Numbered from the stretch's first letter, positions 1 to 13,589 are shown. The stretch is DNA of 64,000 nucleotides from Smallanthus sonchifolius (GCA_023525975.1 CM042018.1:103780001-103844000); one strand, 5' to 3'. The notes: a model not told the origin generated them from the letters alone. Made by a program: numbers and translations.

Positions 1-1110
1 GTTTGATTTCATAGTTTGGGCTTTATAAAAACTGCATAAAATATAAAATAAAAAAGTTATTCAAAACGTATAGAACAAGCCATCCAAAATAAACCAGAAC
101 TTGATTTTATTTTCGTTTCTTCGAGGCAACCGAGTTGCAATTGCTGGCTACCTATACAATTAACCAAAAGTTGAGACAAGAGTACAAATTATAACAATTG
201 GATGACAAATAAATACTATCCAACAAGTAAAACCTTGTTCCGAACCATTAATTCTCATTATTTTATGACAGAAACGATACAAACTTTTTTCAGATGATTC
301 CATATATTGTGGAATTATTGATGTATCTTATCCAAAAATAATTTGTAAATAACTCTATATATTGTGGAATGAAATCAAAGGAGATCAAGGTTCTCAATTC
401 TATTACTCTTGAAGAAGAATCAATTATCAAACTTGAAATTTGTCTTTTGTAAACTATCCAAGGAGTCACACTTGTTCAAGACAATACTTTTAAAATTTTC
501 ATGATCCTTCAATCAAAAAATAGTTAGAGATGTAACTAGTAAGTTATGAGAATTTGAAGGAGCTAAAAATCATGTTAAGATGCTAACATGATTGTTTAGC
601 AATCTAGTATATAAAGAGGTTTTTAACTAAGTGGTTTTCCCATGACATTTACAACAACCAAACAAAACATATGTTTTGTTGATGGATGAGTTAGCGACAA
701 CAATACTATATATACCAAACATCAACAAATTGTTATGTCGTTATGGCTGATTTGTTTCGGGTTCAGTTAAGGACTCCCAACGACTATTTGTTACTATCAC
801 AAAAGGTTTTTTTTACTACCAACTAATGCAAAGTGCACTATCAAAATGTGACATTACTTCCGTGATCATTTTTCGGAGTCCCCCGCTTCTATTGATTATG
901 AAAGTAATAACCGAGTAGCATTGCAACTTATAAACTCATATCAAGTTTCACCTTATTCGTACGTGTGACAAAGGACATTAAAACCCTTCTCTCTTTTCCT
1001 AAAGCTCAACCCAAAAGTATATTTTTATTTTGTTATTTTAAAAATATTCCCAAGCACTTTCAATATTATTGCTATGTATTTATACAAACATCAAGTCTGT
1101 GTCACTAAGA
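1..1110. other. AT-rich non-coding stretch, nothing recognised
   Basis: I see no open frame of useful length, no RNA gene and no clear element ends here. It lies downstream of the broken PES copy, which is read on the minus strand, and is presumably intergenic. Confidence 0.5.
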
Positions 1111-1120
1111 GTATAGGGTA

Positions 1121-1151
1121 TACTCTCACTTGGAAGAGCCAAGTGAGAGTA
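1121..1151. repeat. Perfect 13-bp inverted repeat with 5-base spacer
   Basis: The arm TACTCTCACTTGG at 1121-1133 is repeated as its exact reverse complement at 1139-1151. The motif CTCACTTGG returns twice more at about 1193-1211. This looks like the subterminal region of a small DNA element whose other side may be near 2470-2510, where the sequence again reads CCGTGAGGGTAT. That pairing is a guess. Confidence 0.6.
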
Positions 1152-1347
1152 CTTTTCTGTCATGTGGGCACCACATCAGCGTGATAAGTTCCTCACTTGG
1201 ATCTCACTTGGCAAGGAAAATACCAAAATGAGTGAAATACCACATATTTAACCATGGGAGACCCACCCAACACCCACAGTTTTTCCCCTTTCTCCTGTGA
1301 AGCCACTCACGTTGACTGCCTCACCTCCCACCCCCCCCCCCTCATGC

Positions 1348-1430
1348 CATGGGCGGCCCAAAGGGGGGGCAGGGAGGGCGACCGTCCTAAGCCTGGTCTC
1401 CTCAGGGGCCCGAAGTTTTTAATTTTTTTT

Positions 1431-1490
<60 letters not shown>

Positions 1491-2410
1491 ATTCTATATA
1501 TTTAAAGTTTTAAACCCAATCTCATTAACATTAGTTCATTACTTATAAAAGGCTCAACTTGTAATTTAACCATTATCTCATTAACCCACATAGAAATTAA
1601 AAACGCCCAATAGATTTTTAAACTTAATAAAAAACAACAAATTAAGATATAGTTTGGGCTGGGGCCTTTGGAGCGGGAATCAGAAACGCAGAAGACAAGA
1701 AGACGCAAGGCCACAAGTCAGCGAGCCAGACCAGGGAGTCGCCAACAGGGACGATCAGGAAATTGGAATCAAGGGACCGGGGACTAGCCACTGGACGATC
1801 GGGAATCGACTATTCGAGGTATGTATGATTGTATAAATGTATAATTCGTTTGTTGTAGTTTTTGATTTTGAGTTTTTTAATCGACTATTTTCTATAATCA
1901 CAGATTCTTGGGTGACGATTTCACTATTTCAGAGCAGGGACTAATCGAGATATGTATGATTGATTGATTGTATGATTCGTTTGTTTAAGTTTTGCTAATG
2001 CATTAATTGCATATAGAGTGTTGTTGACTATTCCGGTAACGGTGGCTTCGGTGGAGAGATGCTTTTCAAAACTGAAGTTGGTGAAGTCCTAGTTAAGATT
2101 GACAATGTCCCAAGAAAGACTTAACGGTTTAACGATGATATCTATTGAAAACGATATATTAGAGACTATGAATAATAAATACTTGATCGAGATCTTTGCT
2201 TCCAAAAACACTAGGAGAGCCTCACGATTCACATAAGTAAAGTAAATTCGATCATTTTGGTACAATACTTTTTTATAGTAATTATTGTTATAACAGTTAT
2301 TGTCGTATTAAGGTTTTTTTATATATGATTATTGAGTTTATATTATAGGGCTCGTTTTTTTTACATGTCCTGGACCCAAAACGTTTTGAGGATTCTTGGG
2401 ACCGGCACTG
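1348..2410 (+). mobile_element. hAT transposon, internally deleted
   Basis: The left end reads CATGGGCGGCCCAAAGG. The right end, read on the minus strand, is CAGTGCCGGTCCCAAG. Eight bases on each side (CCTCATGC left, CCTCGCGC right) match at six positions, as expected of an old 8-bp hAT duplication. A remnant of the hAT C-terminal dimerisation region sits inside at 2017-2236. A (TA)n microsatellite lies at about 1432-1485. The ends are GC-rich, unlike the flanks. The assignment to hAT rests mainly on the transposase remnant. Confidence 0.55.
2017..2236 (+). pseudogene. hAT transposase C-terminal dimerisation remnant (ZMYM1-like)
   Basis: In one frame the translation contains SVERCFSKLKLVKS, one in-frame stop, then LRLTMSQERLNGLTMISIEN, ending at TAA 2234-2236. 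This is the typical end of ZMYM1-type hAT transposases, where the region mediates dimerisation. It begins just after an AG that could be a splice acceptor. Everything upstream of the transposase core is missing, and the stop inside the motif makes it non-functional. Confidence 0.7.
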
Positions 2411-3200
2411 CCTCGCGCCATAGGGGGGCGGTGTTGCCTTGGTTGTGAAATCCCTCACGGGGGGGGGGGGGGGGGACCGTGAGGGTATTCCACATACCCT
2501 AATAATCATTTCATCTTTAAGATACATATAAGATTTCTATATTAGCCATGTTTCCTATTCGCAAGTGTTTCTCAAAATCTTTTATGGGGTGAAAGACTTA
2601 CTTGACATTCTAGGTGTCGGGATCTCCAAGAGTCACATCGGTAGAAATATAAACTCGTGACAACGAGCCTATCAATTAGGTCTAATATGTTAAATATATT
2701 TTTACAATAATAGTATATTTTTTAAAATAAAATGATTTGGAATGATCGTATACATGCATTACAAATGCATTTTATACATTTTAACCTATTTGATTTTATA
2801 CATTTGGAATGACTGTAATACCGTGCTTCTACCATTGCAGTTTATTCTATATTTCTTTGTTTCTATATTTTCAAATTGACCGGTTTTTGAGTTTCTATGA
2901 TTCTTTTTTTGATAACTTCTGAATTCGTAAGGGTTTGAATATCTCTATTAATGGTGATGAGATCATTTTCAGATTGAAATGTTTCGATGTTAGTCTCGTA
3001 AATTCAGTCGGATAATTCATAGAGAAACAAAAACGGATATTTAAGTTCTCATCACCCATGCAAATTTGAAGAAACTGATAATCACTTATGACTTACCACT
3101 AATGATCAATTGAACTGATAATCAATTTTTATACAACTTTCATCATACATGCAAATTCTAAGAAACCTCCTCCAATAGCTTTCAAGACTCAAGAGAGGTA
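2411..3200. other. Non-coding stretch with a poly-G tract
   Basis: A run of G at about 2460-2475 follows the hAT element. The remainder is AT-rich. No gene or element ends could be supported. Confidence 0.45.
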
Positions 3201-3480
3201 AAATAATTTTTTTCCATGTTGAATGATCAGTGCAACCCCCGTTAGGGGCGATGCCTACTTGGAACCCCCTTGGTTTCGCCCCCTAAACACCGAGGTTCCT
3301 AGGTGCCGCAAATCAGAATAGTCTTGAATGAGAATGTACTCCACACCTTGTAACTCGTATCAATGTTTATTCAGATTCTTCTTGGTCTTAAGTAAATCCA
3401 AATTAACCAAAATCACCAACATAAACATATATAGCTTGATCTGTATTTACGAGTTCTTTTTAACATGTTCTAAACAAAAG
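3200..3480 (+). repeat. Dispersed LTR-like repeat A, partial copy 1
   Basis: A GC-rich block (about 3225-3300) with the pattern AGGGGCGATGCC...TTGGAACCCCC is followed by GTACTCCACACC and an AT-rich tail containing AAAATCACCAAC. The same order of blocks occurs at about 6500-7130 and 17570-19570, so these are three copies of one repeat. Only the right half is present here. Confidence 0.5.
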
Positions 3481-4356
3481 TAGGTTCATGTATAGTAGAA
3501 TGATTACTAACTACTAAAGTATTGAAAGCATGATAAAAAAAAGGGAGCAAAGTGGACTTTTGAAATGGATGAGAAAATGTTACCACTAATAATGTAAGCA
3601 TTTGACGAATTAAACTCATTCATGAACAAAATATGATGTATGTGGATAACTCGTTATTTATGGCTCGAAAGATGGAATTTGATCTAAAGATCCATTTTTC
3701 ATTTGCCAAACAAACCTTTCAACCGCACCTCTATAAGGATCCTCCTCTCGCTTCTTTAACAAATAAGCCATGTTCTTTTCAAAATCACATTTTATCTGCA
3801 TATATAACTCTTGCAAATAATCATCATCATCTAACATATTTTCCTTCCCTTTTGTTCGTATCGGCTTCCCAAACTGAAAGTAGAGTCGACCAGGTGGCTT
3901 GGGCAAAAATAGAGGTATATGAAATTGTTGTTTCTAGATCTCGCCGTCCACCCCCTCCCTGTCATCAAATAACATTCATAAACAATGTACAACGACTAGA
4001 TTTTACTTCTAAAATGCATGTCTTATGAGTGACTGTTAACAAAAACCTTAAGTTCAACACCTCATTGGTCTAGCGGTGTCCGAGTGTATTCTAGTGCCCC
4101 ACAACCAAAGTGGTTGAGGGTTCAACTTTAGCAGATTCATACTTGGACCAATTAGCAAACATGATATAAAATGACCCAACTTAAAACGAGCATAATTTGG
4201 CTACGTCTAGGGCCCATAGGTAATGGGCGTAAACTTTTTAACGAGCCTGATCATGTGGCAAATGTCATAGGAAGTTTGTCCTAGCTATCGGACTTGAATT
4301 CCATCATTTGGAGCCTGATTTCACACTCAACGGTTTTCCCCCATGTTTATGGGTTT

Positions 4357-4734
4357 CACTACTAAAAAAAGAAAAAATTTGCGACAGCAGTTTCGTGAGA
4401 AATTTGTCGGAATTGGCTGTTAGCGACAAGTTTCTGACAAAAAGTGTTTGTTGGAAAAAACCCGTAGGAAATGTATTTTCCGACAAGTCCCGACTAATTT
4501 TCCGACGAATTAGCGACAAAAGTCTTTCGTCGGTAATTTTCGACAATATTCCGACGATTATATTAAATAAATAAGTTAACTTATTTAATAAATTTATCGG
4601 AAAGTTGTAGGAAATCTCGTGGTTACTTTTTTGTTTTTGTTTTGTCGGAAAGTTGTCGCAAACTTGTGGGAAATTTGTTTCGTTGGTAACTTGTCAGAAA
4701 CTTTTGTAGAAAATATACATGTTTCCTAGTAGTG
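4357..4734. mobile_element. CACTA-type MITE in intron 12 of the broken PES copy
   Basis: The ends read CACTACTAAAAAAAG and TAGTAGTG, the inverted CACTA signature, flanked by TTT on both sides (3-bp duplication). The interior is full of GACAAG/GTCGGAAA-like subterminal motifs on both strands. There is no coding capacity. It resembles the shorter element at 55739-55937. Confidence 0.7.
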
Positions 4735-4941
4735 TTTTGATTTGTTTCCTTTTTCTATGTAAAGATACGTGAATAATTGATTTGAATTATTTACGCATTT
4801 ATTTAGGACGTCAATTTCATAATTATACAGTCAGTTTTAGTTTTTTTTTATTTGACTCGACCTGTCGTATTTATTTTTACGCTATAAATGAGAGTGTGAT
4901 GCACTGGTTTAATCATTCAATGTTATATCAATATTCTTTTA

Positions 4942-5667
4942 GGGTCTGTTTGGTATGGGGTAATGGAATGGACAAATGAATGGAATGAACGAGGTAATGG
5001 AATGAACAAAGGAATGAAATGGACCATTCCATTCCATTGTCTTGTTTGATTACCAAAAGGGAATGAAATAAATCATTACTTTATGTTGTTTGGTAAGCTA
5101 GAAAAGATGAAAGAATAAAATCGGTGGTGAATGGCGGTGGTGGTGGTGGTGGGTGACAGTGGGTGATGGCGGTGGTGGGTGGTTATGGGTGGCGATGGCG
5201 ATGGTAGGAGGTGAGGGTGGTGGAGGAAGCGATAGTGGTGGTGGTGGTGGTGGGAGGTGGCGGTGGCGGTGGGTGGTTGTGATGGTGGTGGTGGTGGGAG
5301 GTGGTGATGGGTGGTGGCGGCGGTAGGAGGTGGGAGTGGGTGGTGGCGGTGGGTGGAGGTGGTGGTGGCGGCGAGAGATGGCGGTGGGTGGTGGAGGCAT
5401 CGACGGTGGTGGTGGGTGGTGGAGGCGGTGGTGGGTGTTGGTGGGTGGTGGTTGGTGGTAGGAGGGTGTGGTGGTGATGAAGGGTAAAAGAGGGGATGGA
5501 ATGAAAAAAAAAAGGGTGGATAGAATGAATTTGAGGGATTTAGAGGGAATGACATTCCTTGTAGAATGGGTGATTCCATTTCATCGTCCAACCAAATACC
5601 ATTTTTTTCGTTCCCTTGTAATAGTCCATTCCATTCTACCTCTTATTGCTGCATACCAAACGCTACC
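4942..5667. mobile_element. PIF/Harbinger-type MITE with GGT-rich core
   Basis: The left end is GGGTCTGTTTGGTATG and the right end, reversed, is GGTAGCGTTTGGTATG. TTA flanks both sides (4939-4941 and 5668-5670), the usual Harbinger duplication. Next to each end lie imperfect inverted AATGGAATGG repeats. The core at about 5130-5470 is a simple GGT/GGC expansion. It lies in intron 12 of the broken PES copy. Confidence 0.7.
5130..5470. repeat. GGT/GGC-rich low-complexity tract
   Basis: An irregular run of GGT, GGC, GAT and GGA triplets. It leaves long open frames on the minus strand (Pro, His and Thr rich), but these follow from composition and do not indicate a gene. Confidence 0.85.
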
Positions 5668-6499
5668 TTAAGGTTATTCTCTATTATTTGTATCTAGCTT
5701 CCGCTCTAGGTCATAGGGAAATGTGTAGATTGGATGTGTGTGTGAATTTGTTCTTCAAAAAACAGAACCCATAAACATACCACACAAATACAGCTTAAAC
5801 CACAAGGATTGTGAAAATAGCATCCAAAGTGCATGTCACTAAAGAAAATCATAAAGAAAGTGAAGTAAATTCACCTCAAGTTTGTCCTCCCTTGATTAAA
5901 TACATTCACCATGTGATTGAGAAAAGGGTTTCTCTTCATGTCGTTATAATCAACCATTAGCTGGCAAGTGGCAACAAAGTAGATTATTAATAGGTGAGCA
6001 TCAACATACAACCAGTTATTTCTACTTTGAAGATCAAGTTAAAGTCTAGAAAGAGAATGAGTGTGTACTTACTTCTATTAAGTCATCTTCCCCAACTCCT
6101 CCATATGGTATAATGGTGGCTCCAAACCTCACTGCCATTCTTACAAATTCTTGTTTATCGGGCCAAAACAACTTGCCAGCTTCACCCTATTAACAACAAA
6201 ATACAATTTAAAAAGAAAAACACTAGACATTAATGATTAATATGTAATAAAATTGCTCAAGCAACCAATGTATCTAATGCATGCCACATTTTCTTGGCGC
6301 AAAAGAACATATTATGGCGCTAAAATGCGTTACATATATAGTCCATTGTCGTAAATGCCTATCCAATGTATAAATATCATACCACGTGTAATATTGAATC
6401 CCTTATTAAATAATTTTGCATACCCAACTGGTTAAGGGTTCTAGTCCCATGAGTAGGAATATGATTTTGTGTGGACTTGGACTCTCTGATAATCGCATG

Positions 6500-7130
6500 A
6501 TCGCTTTCAAATTGAATTATTGCGGTGGTAAACACGAATATTCAATTGGATAAGAATCAGAGATTTCAAGAACAAATATATGAAAACTGTTAGGATTTTC
6601 GTGTATCTGAAACTGATCGAATAGACTTGTATTTATAGGGGTAAACCTATGCAATGAAACGTCATGACTGTTGGCTGATAACCTCCACAATCGTCAACCG
6701 TTTGGAAATTAACTATTGTTTCAATTTGGTTCAGATGGCCAACTTACTCCAAATGAACAAGGTAGTCCGGACGACCAACTTACTCTCGATGAACAATTTC
6801 AGCAGTTTTCGCTTCTGAATCAAATTTTAATGCAAAACAAAACATGAAAAATAATTTTTTTCCAAGTTGACATAGCAGCTTAACCCCAACTAAGGGCATT
6901 GCCCCTTGCACCCCATTATGGGTTGCCGCCTCTAGGACCCTGCTAACCAGCGGCGCTGCCTCCGGACCCCGTTGTTCAATGGGTCCCCCCCTAAAAAAAA
7001 ACAACAAGCTAAGTGTCATAAGAACCAGAAATCATAAAATCCTAAAACAAGTATGCACTCCACACTTATCAACCTATTTGATGTTTCATTATGACCTTTC
7101 ATTTAGTCATTAAGTAAATACAATTACACA
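6500..7130 (+). repeat. Dispersed LTR-like repeat A, copy 2
   Basis: The order of blocks is ATTCAATTGGATAAG, a TATA-like TATTTATAGGGG near 6631, a GC-rich block with GGGCATTGCCCC, then CACTCCACAC and the AT-rich tail. The same order occurs at 17570-19570. The promoter-like element followed by a long leader suggests an LTR, but I cannot fix the ends. It occupies intron 10 of the broken PES copy. Confidence 0.5.
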
Positions 7131-8621
7131 AAATAGCTAGATGACACAAAAATCACCAACACCATGATCAACATTGGTGTTAATTTAAAAGTAAGTTTAA
7201 AGAGTGTGTGAGTTAGTTGTTTAAAAAAATATGAGCATAAGTAATTCACCTTTCTACGGAGAGCCTCCCGTATACCACCAGGGTAAAGTAATACGTGTGA
7301 CTTATTTGCTAACAATTTGTAAAAGTTTTTTCCAGAAACCGGAATTGCGCCACCAAGCTTCAGTAGATCAGCAAAAGGAATCATATAGTATTCATGTTCA
7401 ACATCGATATGAAAAAAATCTGGATGAGTTAAACCATGAAGCGTGATTTTCTTTTCTCTCAAAAACTCCGCGACAATAGGAAAAACATCAAACGCCAACA
7501 ACATGTGATTACCAACAATTAGTAGAGGCCCTTCTTCGGGAATCCCTGCAAGACCTCTCACTATCTTTCCATCCTCCATGGTTGAGAACATTACTGCATC
7601 TATACAAAGACGGAACCACCTACACGCATATGCTTCATTTTTTAGTATCACCAAGAACGAATCTTGATCTAGTAAAGTTATATTTTAAATTACCAAGCCT
7701 CTACAGGTGAGTCTTTGAACTCTGTAATACTCATAGGCAAGAAGTCCTTCAAGATATCATGCTTTAAAGAACGACGGTACGTGCAAGTAGTTTTAATAGC
7801 GGTAACCACGTTAACACCACTCTCCTGCATCAACATAAGCAAATTGATATCATACATTGCTTCATTGTTACTTAGTTTAGGTATTTGTTAGACACTATTA
7901 GATGATGATAAGTCAATAGGGTTTAACCGTTGATTTTATTTTATTTAGTTTCTTAGTTTAGGTAGTTGATTTTGTTTTATTTAGTTTCTTAGTTTATGTT
8001 GTTTTCATTTTCTTAGATTTCTTTTTATATAAATAGAGGTGGTGATAGGAGCTCATCCAAGAATAGTTAACAAGAGAATTAGAGAAACACGATAGAAATG
8101 GCCCAAACTTCAAACATACATAACTTGGGCTAGGATTGGAGTTAAGGGAAAAGTTTCGACGAGTAGGATCATGTGACAAACCGCTTACCCAACTGTCAGA
8201 CTCGAATTCCATCAATTAGGGTTCCAATTTATTCAAACAAAATTTTTCCTCAAAATTTGCAATATTTAATCCTTTCCTTTTTAGGCTAAAACACGTAAAT
8301 CTTTGGTTGTCATGATTTCGCGTCTAATTATGGTCTTAACTTCAATATTTAATTTATAATTTAAAATTTCAAAATTTTGACAAATCTACAAAATTTAGAA
8401 TCCCATATACTTAGCCCCTTATATAATAGTTTGATTATTCATAAATTTATCAATTTTTCTTTAGAATTACTTCTCTTTGTTTATTCATGTTTGTGCGTGT
8501 TTATTCGTGCTTCCACTTTGCGTCCGGTCCTTACCTCATGAGAAACACACAATTACAATAATTTCCTAGATCTGACTCAAGTTAGGCATAATCAACATCT
8601 TTGCTCCAAAGTGAGGACCGA

Positions 8622-10787
8622 TGTAACAACCAAAAGTTTCATAATGAAATACCCTAGTTTCACATATGAAATGGATGGTTCATCTACTTACAAACCGAAA
8701 GGATATATTAGAATTGAAATCTATATATTAAACGTGCAATGTTTTATACTAATGAAGGATATGGATGATGATGAGTGCGTTCGCAATTGGATTTACGAAT
8801 CGAGATTGAATGCGAACGATTGAAAATTGGGTTTATGGGTTAGGCATGGCCATGCATGGGGAATGCACATCCATGCTGACTTGCTTGGTCTACTCTATTA
8901 CCGAGAACATGGTGCAATGACCGAGTGTTGCTGAGAATTTGAAATTGGCGCGACCGTGCATCAAGTTTGTAGGCATATTTGATGGTTTTGTAAAACCACT
9001 ATGCCACATGTCAAAGCCCTATTAGTTGAAGGTTTCTATATATAGGAGGCAAGATTTGGAGGTTCATTTTCTCATATCAACTCTTTCACTCTAGATTTCT
9101 AGAGAGTGGGAGTTTCCATTTTTAGAAAAAACCGCACTGTTTTAACTCTCCGTTGAGTGTTGGAACCTCTCTAGTTCATCTTGGTGTATCGGGGTATAGT
9201 GGGTATATTCGTAATACAAGAGTAGCCCGAAAAATACTCTAAGGATACCGGGATTTTGGGAGTAAGAGTGAGAGAGGTGCTGCGGAAGTGCTCAAGAGAA
9301 CTTCCTAGCAGAAGACGGGTATCCATGAAGGTATAATCATTTTTAGATTTCGTTGTGTTTATTTCCGCATTAGCTAGACCATGTTAGGGTTGCATACAAG
9401 AGGGATTACCGATAGGGTTCGGGTTGGATACCCAGGGAAGTTGGGGATGAGGGTTGTGGTGAACGCAACCGCGTTAGGTGGCCTAGTGATCAGCGCTGGC
9501 ATGTAGTAAATGCCTACTCGTGCCAATAGTATATAGGGCATGCAAGCGGTTAGGTTGCGCATAGATGCGCATAGCAGATAGGCTATGCACACATGTCTAG
9601 AGCTGATGAACTGTTCTTAAATGTGAAGTGTGGAATTAGAAGAGCATAGTGATTAGTTAAAACATGAATCAGATGAACATGATTCATAGGATAGAAACAT
9701 TGTTATGCATTATTATATACTGTATGACTCCGTTAGGATTGTCTTGACTATAGGATATATGTTTGACCTAGGTGAGAGATTGGACTAGACAAGTGCTAAG
9801 CAGAGGCTAAGGTGAGTTCCATGGTGCCCTGTTTTAATTACGTTTTAGGCTGGTATATTCATGTTTGCTAACCATTTCCAGTTAAACTGTCTATGTTTAA
9901 ATATATGCTTTGTTTGTGAACACTGATTTGTATTCAAAAGAGAAACTGCAAGAGTATACATTTAAAATGAATTTTAAACAAGAGAATGGTTTTGAATAGA
10001 GAAATGATTTTGACATGTAAAATGGTCTGAAAAGAAAGAGCTTTGACATGGATATGCCTTAGAGATGATTAGAGAAAATGTTTTGGCCACGAGGTCATGA
10101 AGAAAAAGAGTTTTTCTACTTTGGCACAAAATCAACTCGATGTCTAGCAATTGACCTATATTAGCAAAGCAAATACTGAAATACTACTATATCCCTGTTT
10201 GGGACGAACACATAGTTGGCATAGTAATTGTAGAGCATGGTTGGCATAGTTAAGTGGTGACGACTATATTGTGAATCTTTTGGATAAACCTCTTAACGAA
10301 TTAGAAAACCTAGTATACTACAGTGTGTGATTTAATCGAAATTCTGTTAACGTGACCTCTGCATAGTTAGCATAGTGCAGTGCTTTGATAGGAATTGAGG
10401 TGACAACTAGGTTGTGGTGCGTAGAAATGTATGTTTGCATAGTATGAATGTTCTTTTAAATCGTGTTATAAATCAATTTACCTACATAGTAACGAATGTT
10501 AACGTTTGAGAAAACTTAGAACTCACCGGCATTAGCTGATACACTTTAGCATGCATACCAGGGGAGAGCATAGCTTCTTGTAGCAAAAACAAGGAAAGGC
10601 ATAGAAGGACATCATGGTGGCTACCCGTTGCTGTGAAGTCTGGCATAGTTAGATTTTTGTAAATGCCTTTTTAGCCAGCTTAGTGTAAAGTTGTAAAGTT
10701 TTGTAATAGTCTAACTCATCTTGTACAGAACTTGGCTTTGTTTAAGGTAAAGTTTTAGTTTTCCGCTTCCGAGATGTGGGCGCCACA
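8622..10787 (+). mobile_element. Solo LTR, Ty3-gypsy type
   Basis: It starts TGTAACAACC and ends GGGCGCCACA. Its order of motifs follows the gypsy LTR at 44256-46249: AGGTGAGTT near one third, GGCTGGT, AACTCACC...AGCTGA, then CCCG.TGCT.TGAAG.CTGGCAT near the end. No internal retrotransposon sequence follows, so it looks like a solo LTR left by recombination. The flanking five bases (ACCGA and ACTAG) do not match, so age or rearrangement has erased the duplication. It fills most of intron 8 of the broken PES copy. Confidence 0.6.
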
Positions 10788-11398
10788 ACTAGTGTTAGAT
10801 ATGTCAGTATAATCTAATAGGGTGATTTGATTTGATTCAGTGTTTAGGTTTATCTTGTTTCTTTTTCTTAGCCTTGTATTTTATGCAAGCAAAGGCCATT
10901 TACCTGATGAGAAACACACATATACATTTACACACCACTAAGTCATTTTTTTTACTTTTATTGATGGCAAGAAGGTGCAAGAATAGATCTTAATACCAAT
11001 AAGATTGTGTGCCCATTTTCCTCGAACAAGCGTACATCGCAGTGCTTTAATGATCTTAATAGCCTTTGGGCCTTATTTTTACTTGGCAAGAGGTTGTCCC
11101 TGCCACTGAAATGCAAGTATCATAGAAATATTAGATTCCTTAAGTGCATACCAATTCAGAAATGCCTAGAGAACACAAGCCTTAAGCCAGCATTTTGGCC
11201 ACTTTAAATAAATGGGCCATATGAATATATAATAAAAAGGATCAACTATATATGATTATTCACATAAGAAAGAAACCTAGCAAGCACAAGTACTTGAGCT
11301 GTAATAGCATGGAGACGAGAATTAGCATAAGCAGCAGCGGATTCGACAAGCTTGAACCTCCATGTGATAGTGTCTTTAGGTAAAATTTTGAGCATCAC

Positions 11399-13485
11399 CT
11401 ACCAGACCATAATCATAAGAGATTAGAACAAGACGGAGAAATATTGAAATTAAATAGTAAATCAAACAATGTGAAGTTGATACAAAATAGTAAATCAAAC
11501 AAACTAACAATATAAGATAAATGGGCTAACTCACCGAGATAACTATAATTTACTTTGAAGAGGTGGACCAACCAACATTCCCAAACGTACCCTTATATAC
11601 ATATAGTTATAATGAAAATATCAAAACTACCATTCTGTAACTAACTTAGGGGCTAACAGGAGACATGACCAAATTTTACACTCCTACGAGCAATAGAATA
11701 AAAACAAGGCGATGATGTATGGTTCCATCAAGAAAAAACAAGGCTTCCACACTAGGTTTTACGCGGTGTAGAAGTAGCAATGACAATTGCTATGATCAAA
11801 CAAAAGTAATGACGAAAAGTTTTAGGGTATTATGTAACATTCGTCCCCTCATACCAATATATCAATATCGTCTAATTTTTCAGCATGAGCTCATCGGTGT
11901 GTTTTCAGTTACCCAAGTAGAAACTTTCCACCTAGAATTTCTCTCATTCAAACACAGTTAACCATGGAACCAACATCTCTCTTGTCCATAACCCCATGTG
12001 GGATGTGCCTAATTAGAAATCTAGGCAACTCCCACATTGATCTCTAAGTCGTTTGGGATATTGGTCAAATATCATCAGGACGATGAGTCTATAAGGGGTA
12101 TATGTCATACCTTAGGCAAATCCCATGACCGTTGACAAGAGATATGTTGGGTTTATAAGATATATTTGACCTAAAATACCACCAATGCTTTCTGGATGAG
12201 GGCATGTGTTACATTATAGGTACACGTGCATGGTTGGTACCTTTTTAGCTATGTGCCACCTAAAGCCACATGTTTTGTATTAGAAAAAGAAGAAAGAAAC
12301 CTTGATACTAGTTCCCAACAAAAGAAGGAGAAAAGAAACCATGTGTATGTTAGGGTTTAGTCTCAGGGAGGAAAGAAACCATGGGGAAGTACCATTGGTG
12401 AAGATAACTGTGATTGGTGATGTAGCTATTGACAAGTGGTGGTGGTGGTGGGGGATGATTGCGCACCAATTCGAGAGCAAGTGAGCAAGGTTCAACCACA
12501 CGAGTCAAACTCAATGAGCAGTTATTGTTAGTAGTAAAGCATTGGTCAAAATAATTAGGTTCATAATGATATTAAGAGTGATTCGTCGACGATTTATCAA
12601 TCGGTAAATTACTTTGGTGATAATTCGATGAAGTCTTCACCCACACCTCATTCCCAAGAACCTTCATCGGCGGATCATCGACAGCTCCTACCTTTATGGA
12701 GGATTTTTTTATGGATATGCTCGTTGTTGAAAGTCCCGTGATTTGTAGTGGATGGTAAATACTAGTCTACTAGATAATTAGGTTTGATATATGCACGTAG
12801 CTCACATAAATGATTCAACACTCACAATAACAGACTACACAATGTTAGTATTAAAAAGGATGGAAGTTAATGTCCTACATCCAAAATGAGATGAGAAATG
12901 GCTCTAATATCCATATACCATTCCTAGTCATGAAAGCACGAAGTATAATGCAGGTTATTGTGGCAATGGAGAAGACCTGATGGTCGGCTGAACCCAACTA
13001 TACCACTGCCATGAGTTAAAATACAAGGTTATGTCATAAAAATGTAGCTACCATGATGAAGAAGTAAAGACTTGTTTGATGACCGGAAAGATGAAAGGGC
13101 ACATATCAAGAAAAAAGTAAAAGGGGTGCAAGGAGTTCAAATCTAGGATTTAAATGGAGGGTCAAATGAGAGGTAGAAAAATTCAAAGAGGTCAAAAGAG
13201 TTCAGAGGTGGCTAGGTTTGCTCAAAGTGGTTGAATCCCTTAGTAATTTATTAGTGAGTTAACTCACTCTATGGAAGCACATTATAAAGAGTCAACATAA
13301 ACTTTTGGTGAAAAGATTACTAGTGAGAGTAAAGCACCGCATAGGACTTGTTTTTAAAATACTAAAATATTTCTTAGTCTAATCGTATAAAATATTTCTT
13401 TAACATTCTCTATTTCATATAGCTAACAAAGGCGTAAACTAAAACAATCACAAAGAAAGATATAAGCGTGGAAGACGGTTCTTAC
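11399..13485. other. Intron 6 of the broken PES copy
   Basis: AT-rich and non-coding. It contains scattered short GGTGG runs (12435-12455) but no element ends that I could pair. Confidence 0.5.
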
Positions 13486-13589
13486 AGAAATTAGTGGTAG
13501 ATCTTTATTAAAATTGGCAAGCAATTGCCAAAGAGATTCCAAATGATTTCTTCCATAGCTTTTAATATTTGCAATCTTTATATAATCAC

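Noticed and set aside
4050..4135. tRNA-like sequence TTGGTCTAGCGG...GAGGGTTCAAC
   Set aside because: It may be a SINE head, but I could not find a tail or duplication, so I did not list it as a feature.
5076..5591. Long minus-strand open frame rich in Pro, His and Thr
   Set aside because: It is the reverse of the GGT/GGC simple repeat. The pattern has no domain and exists in several frames.
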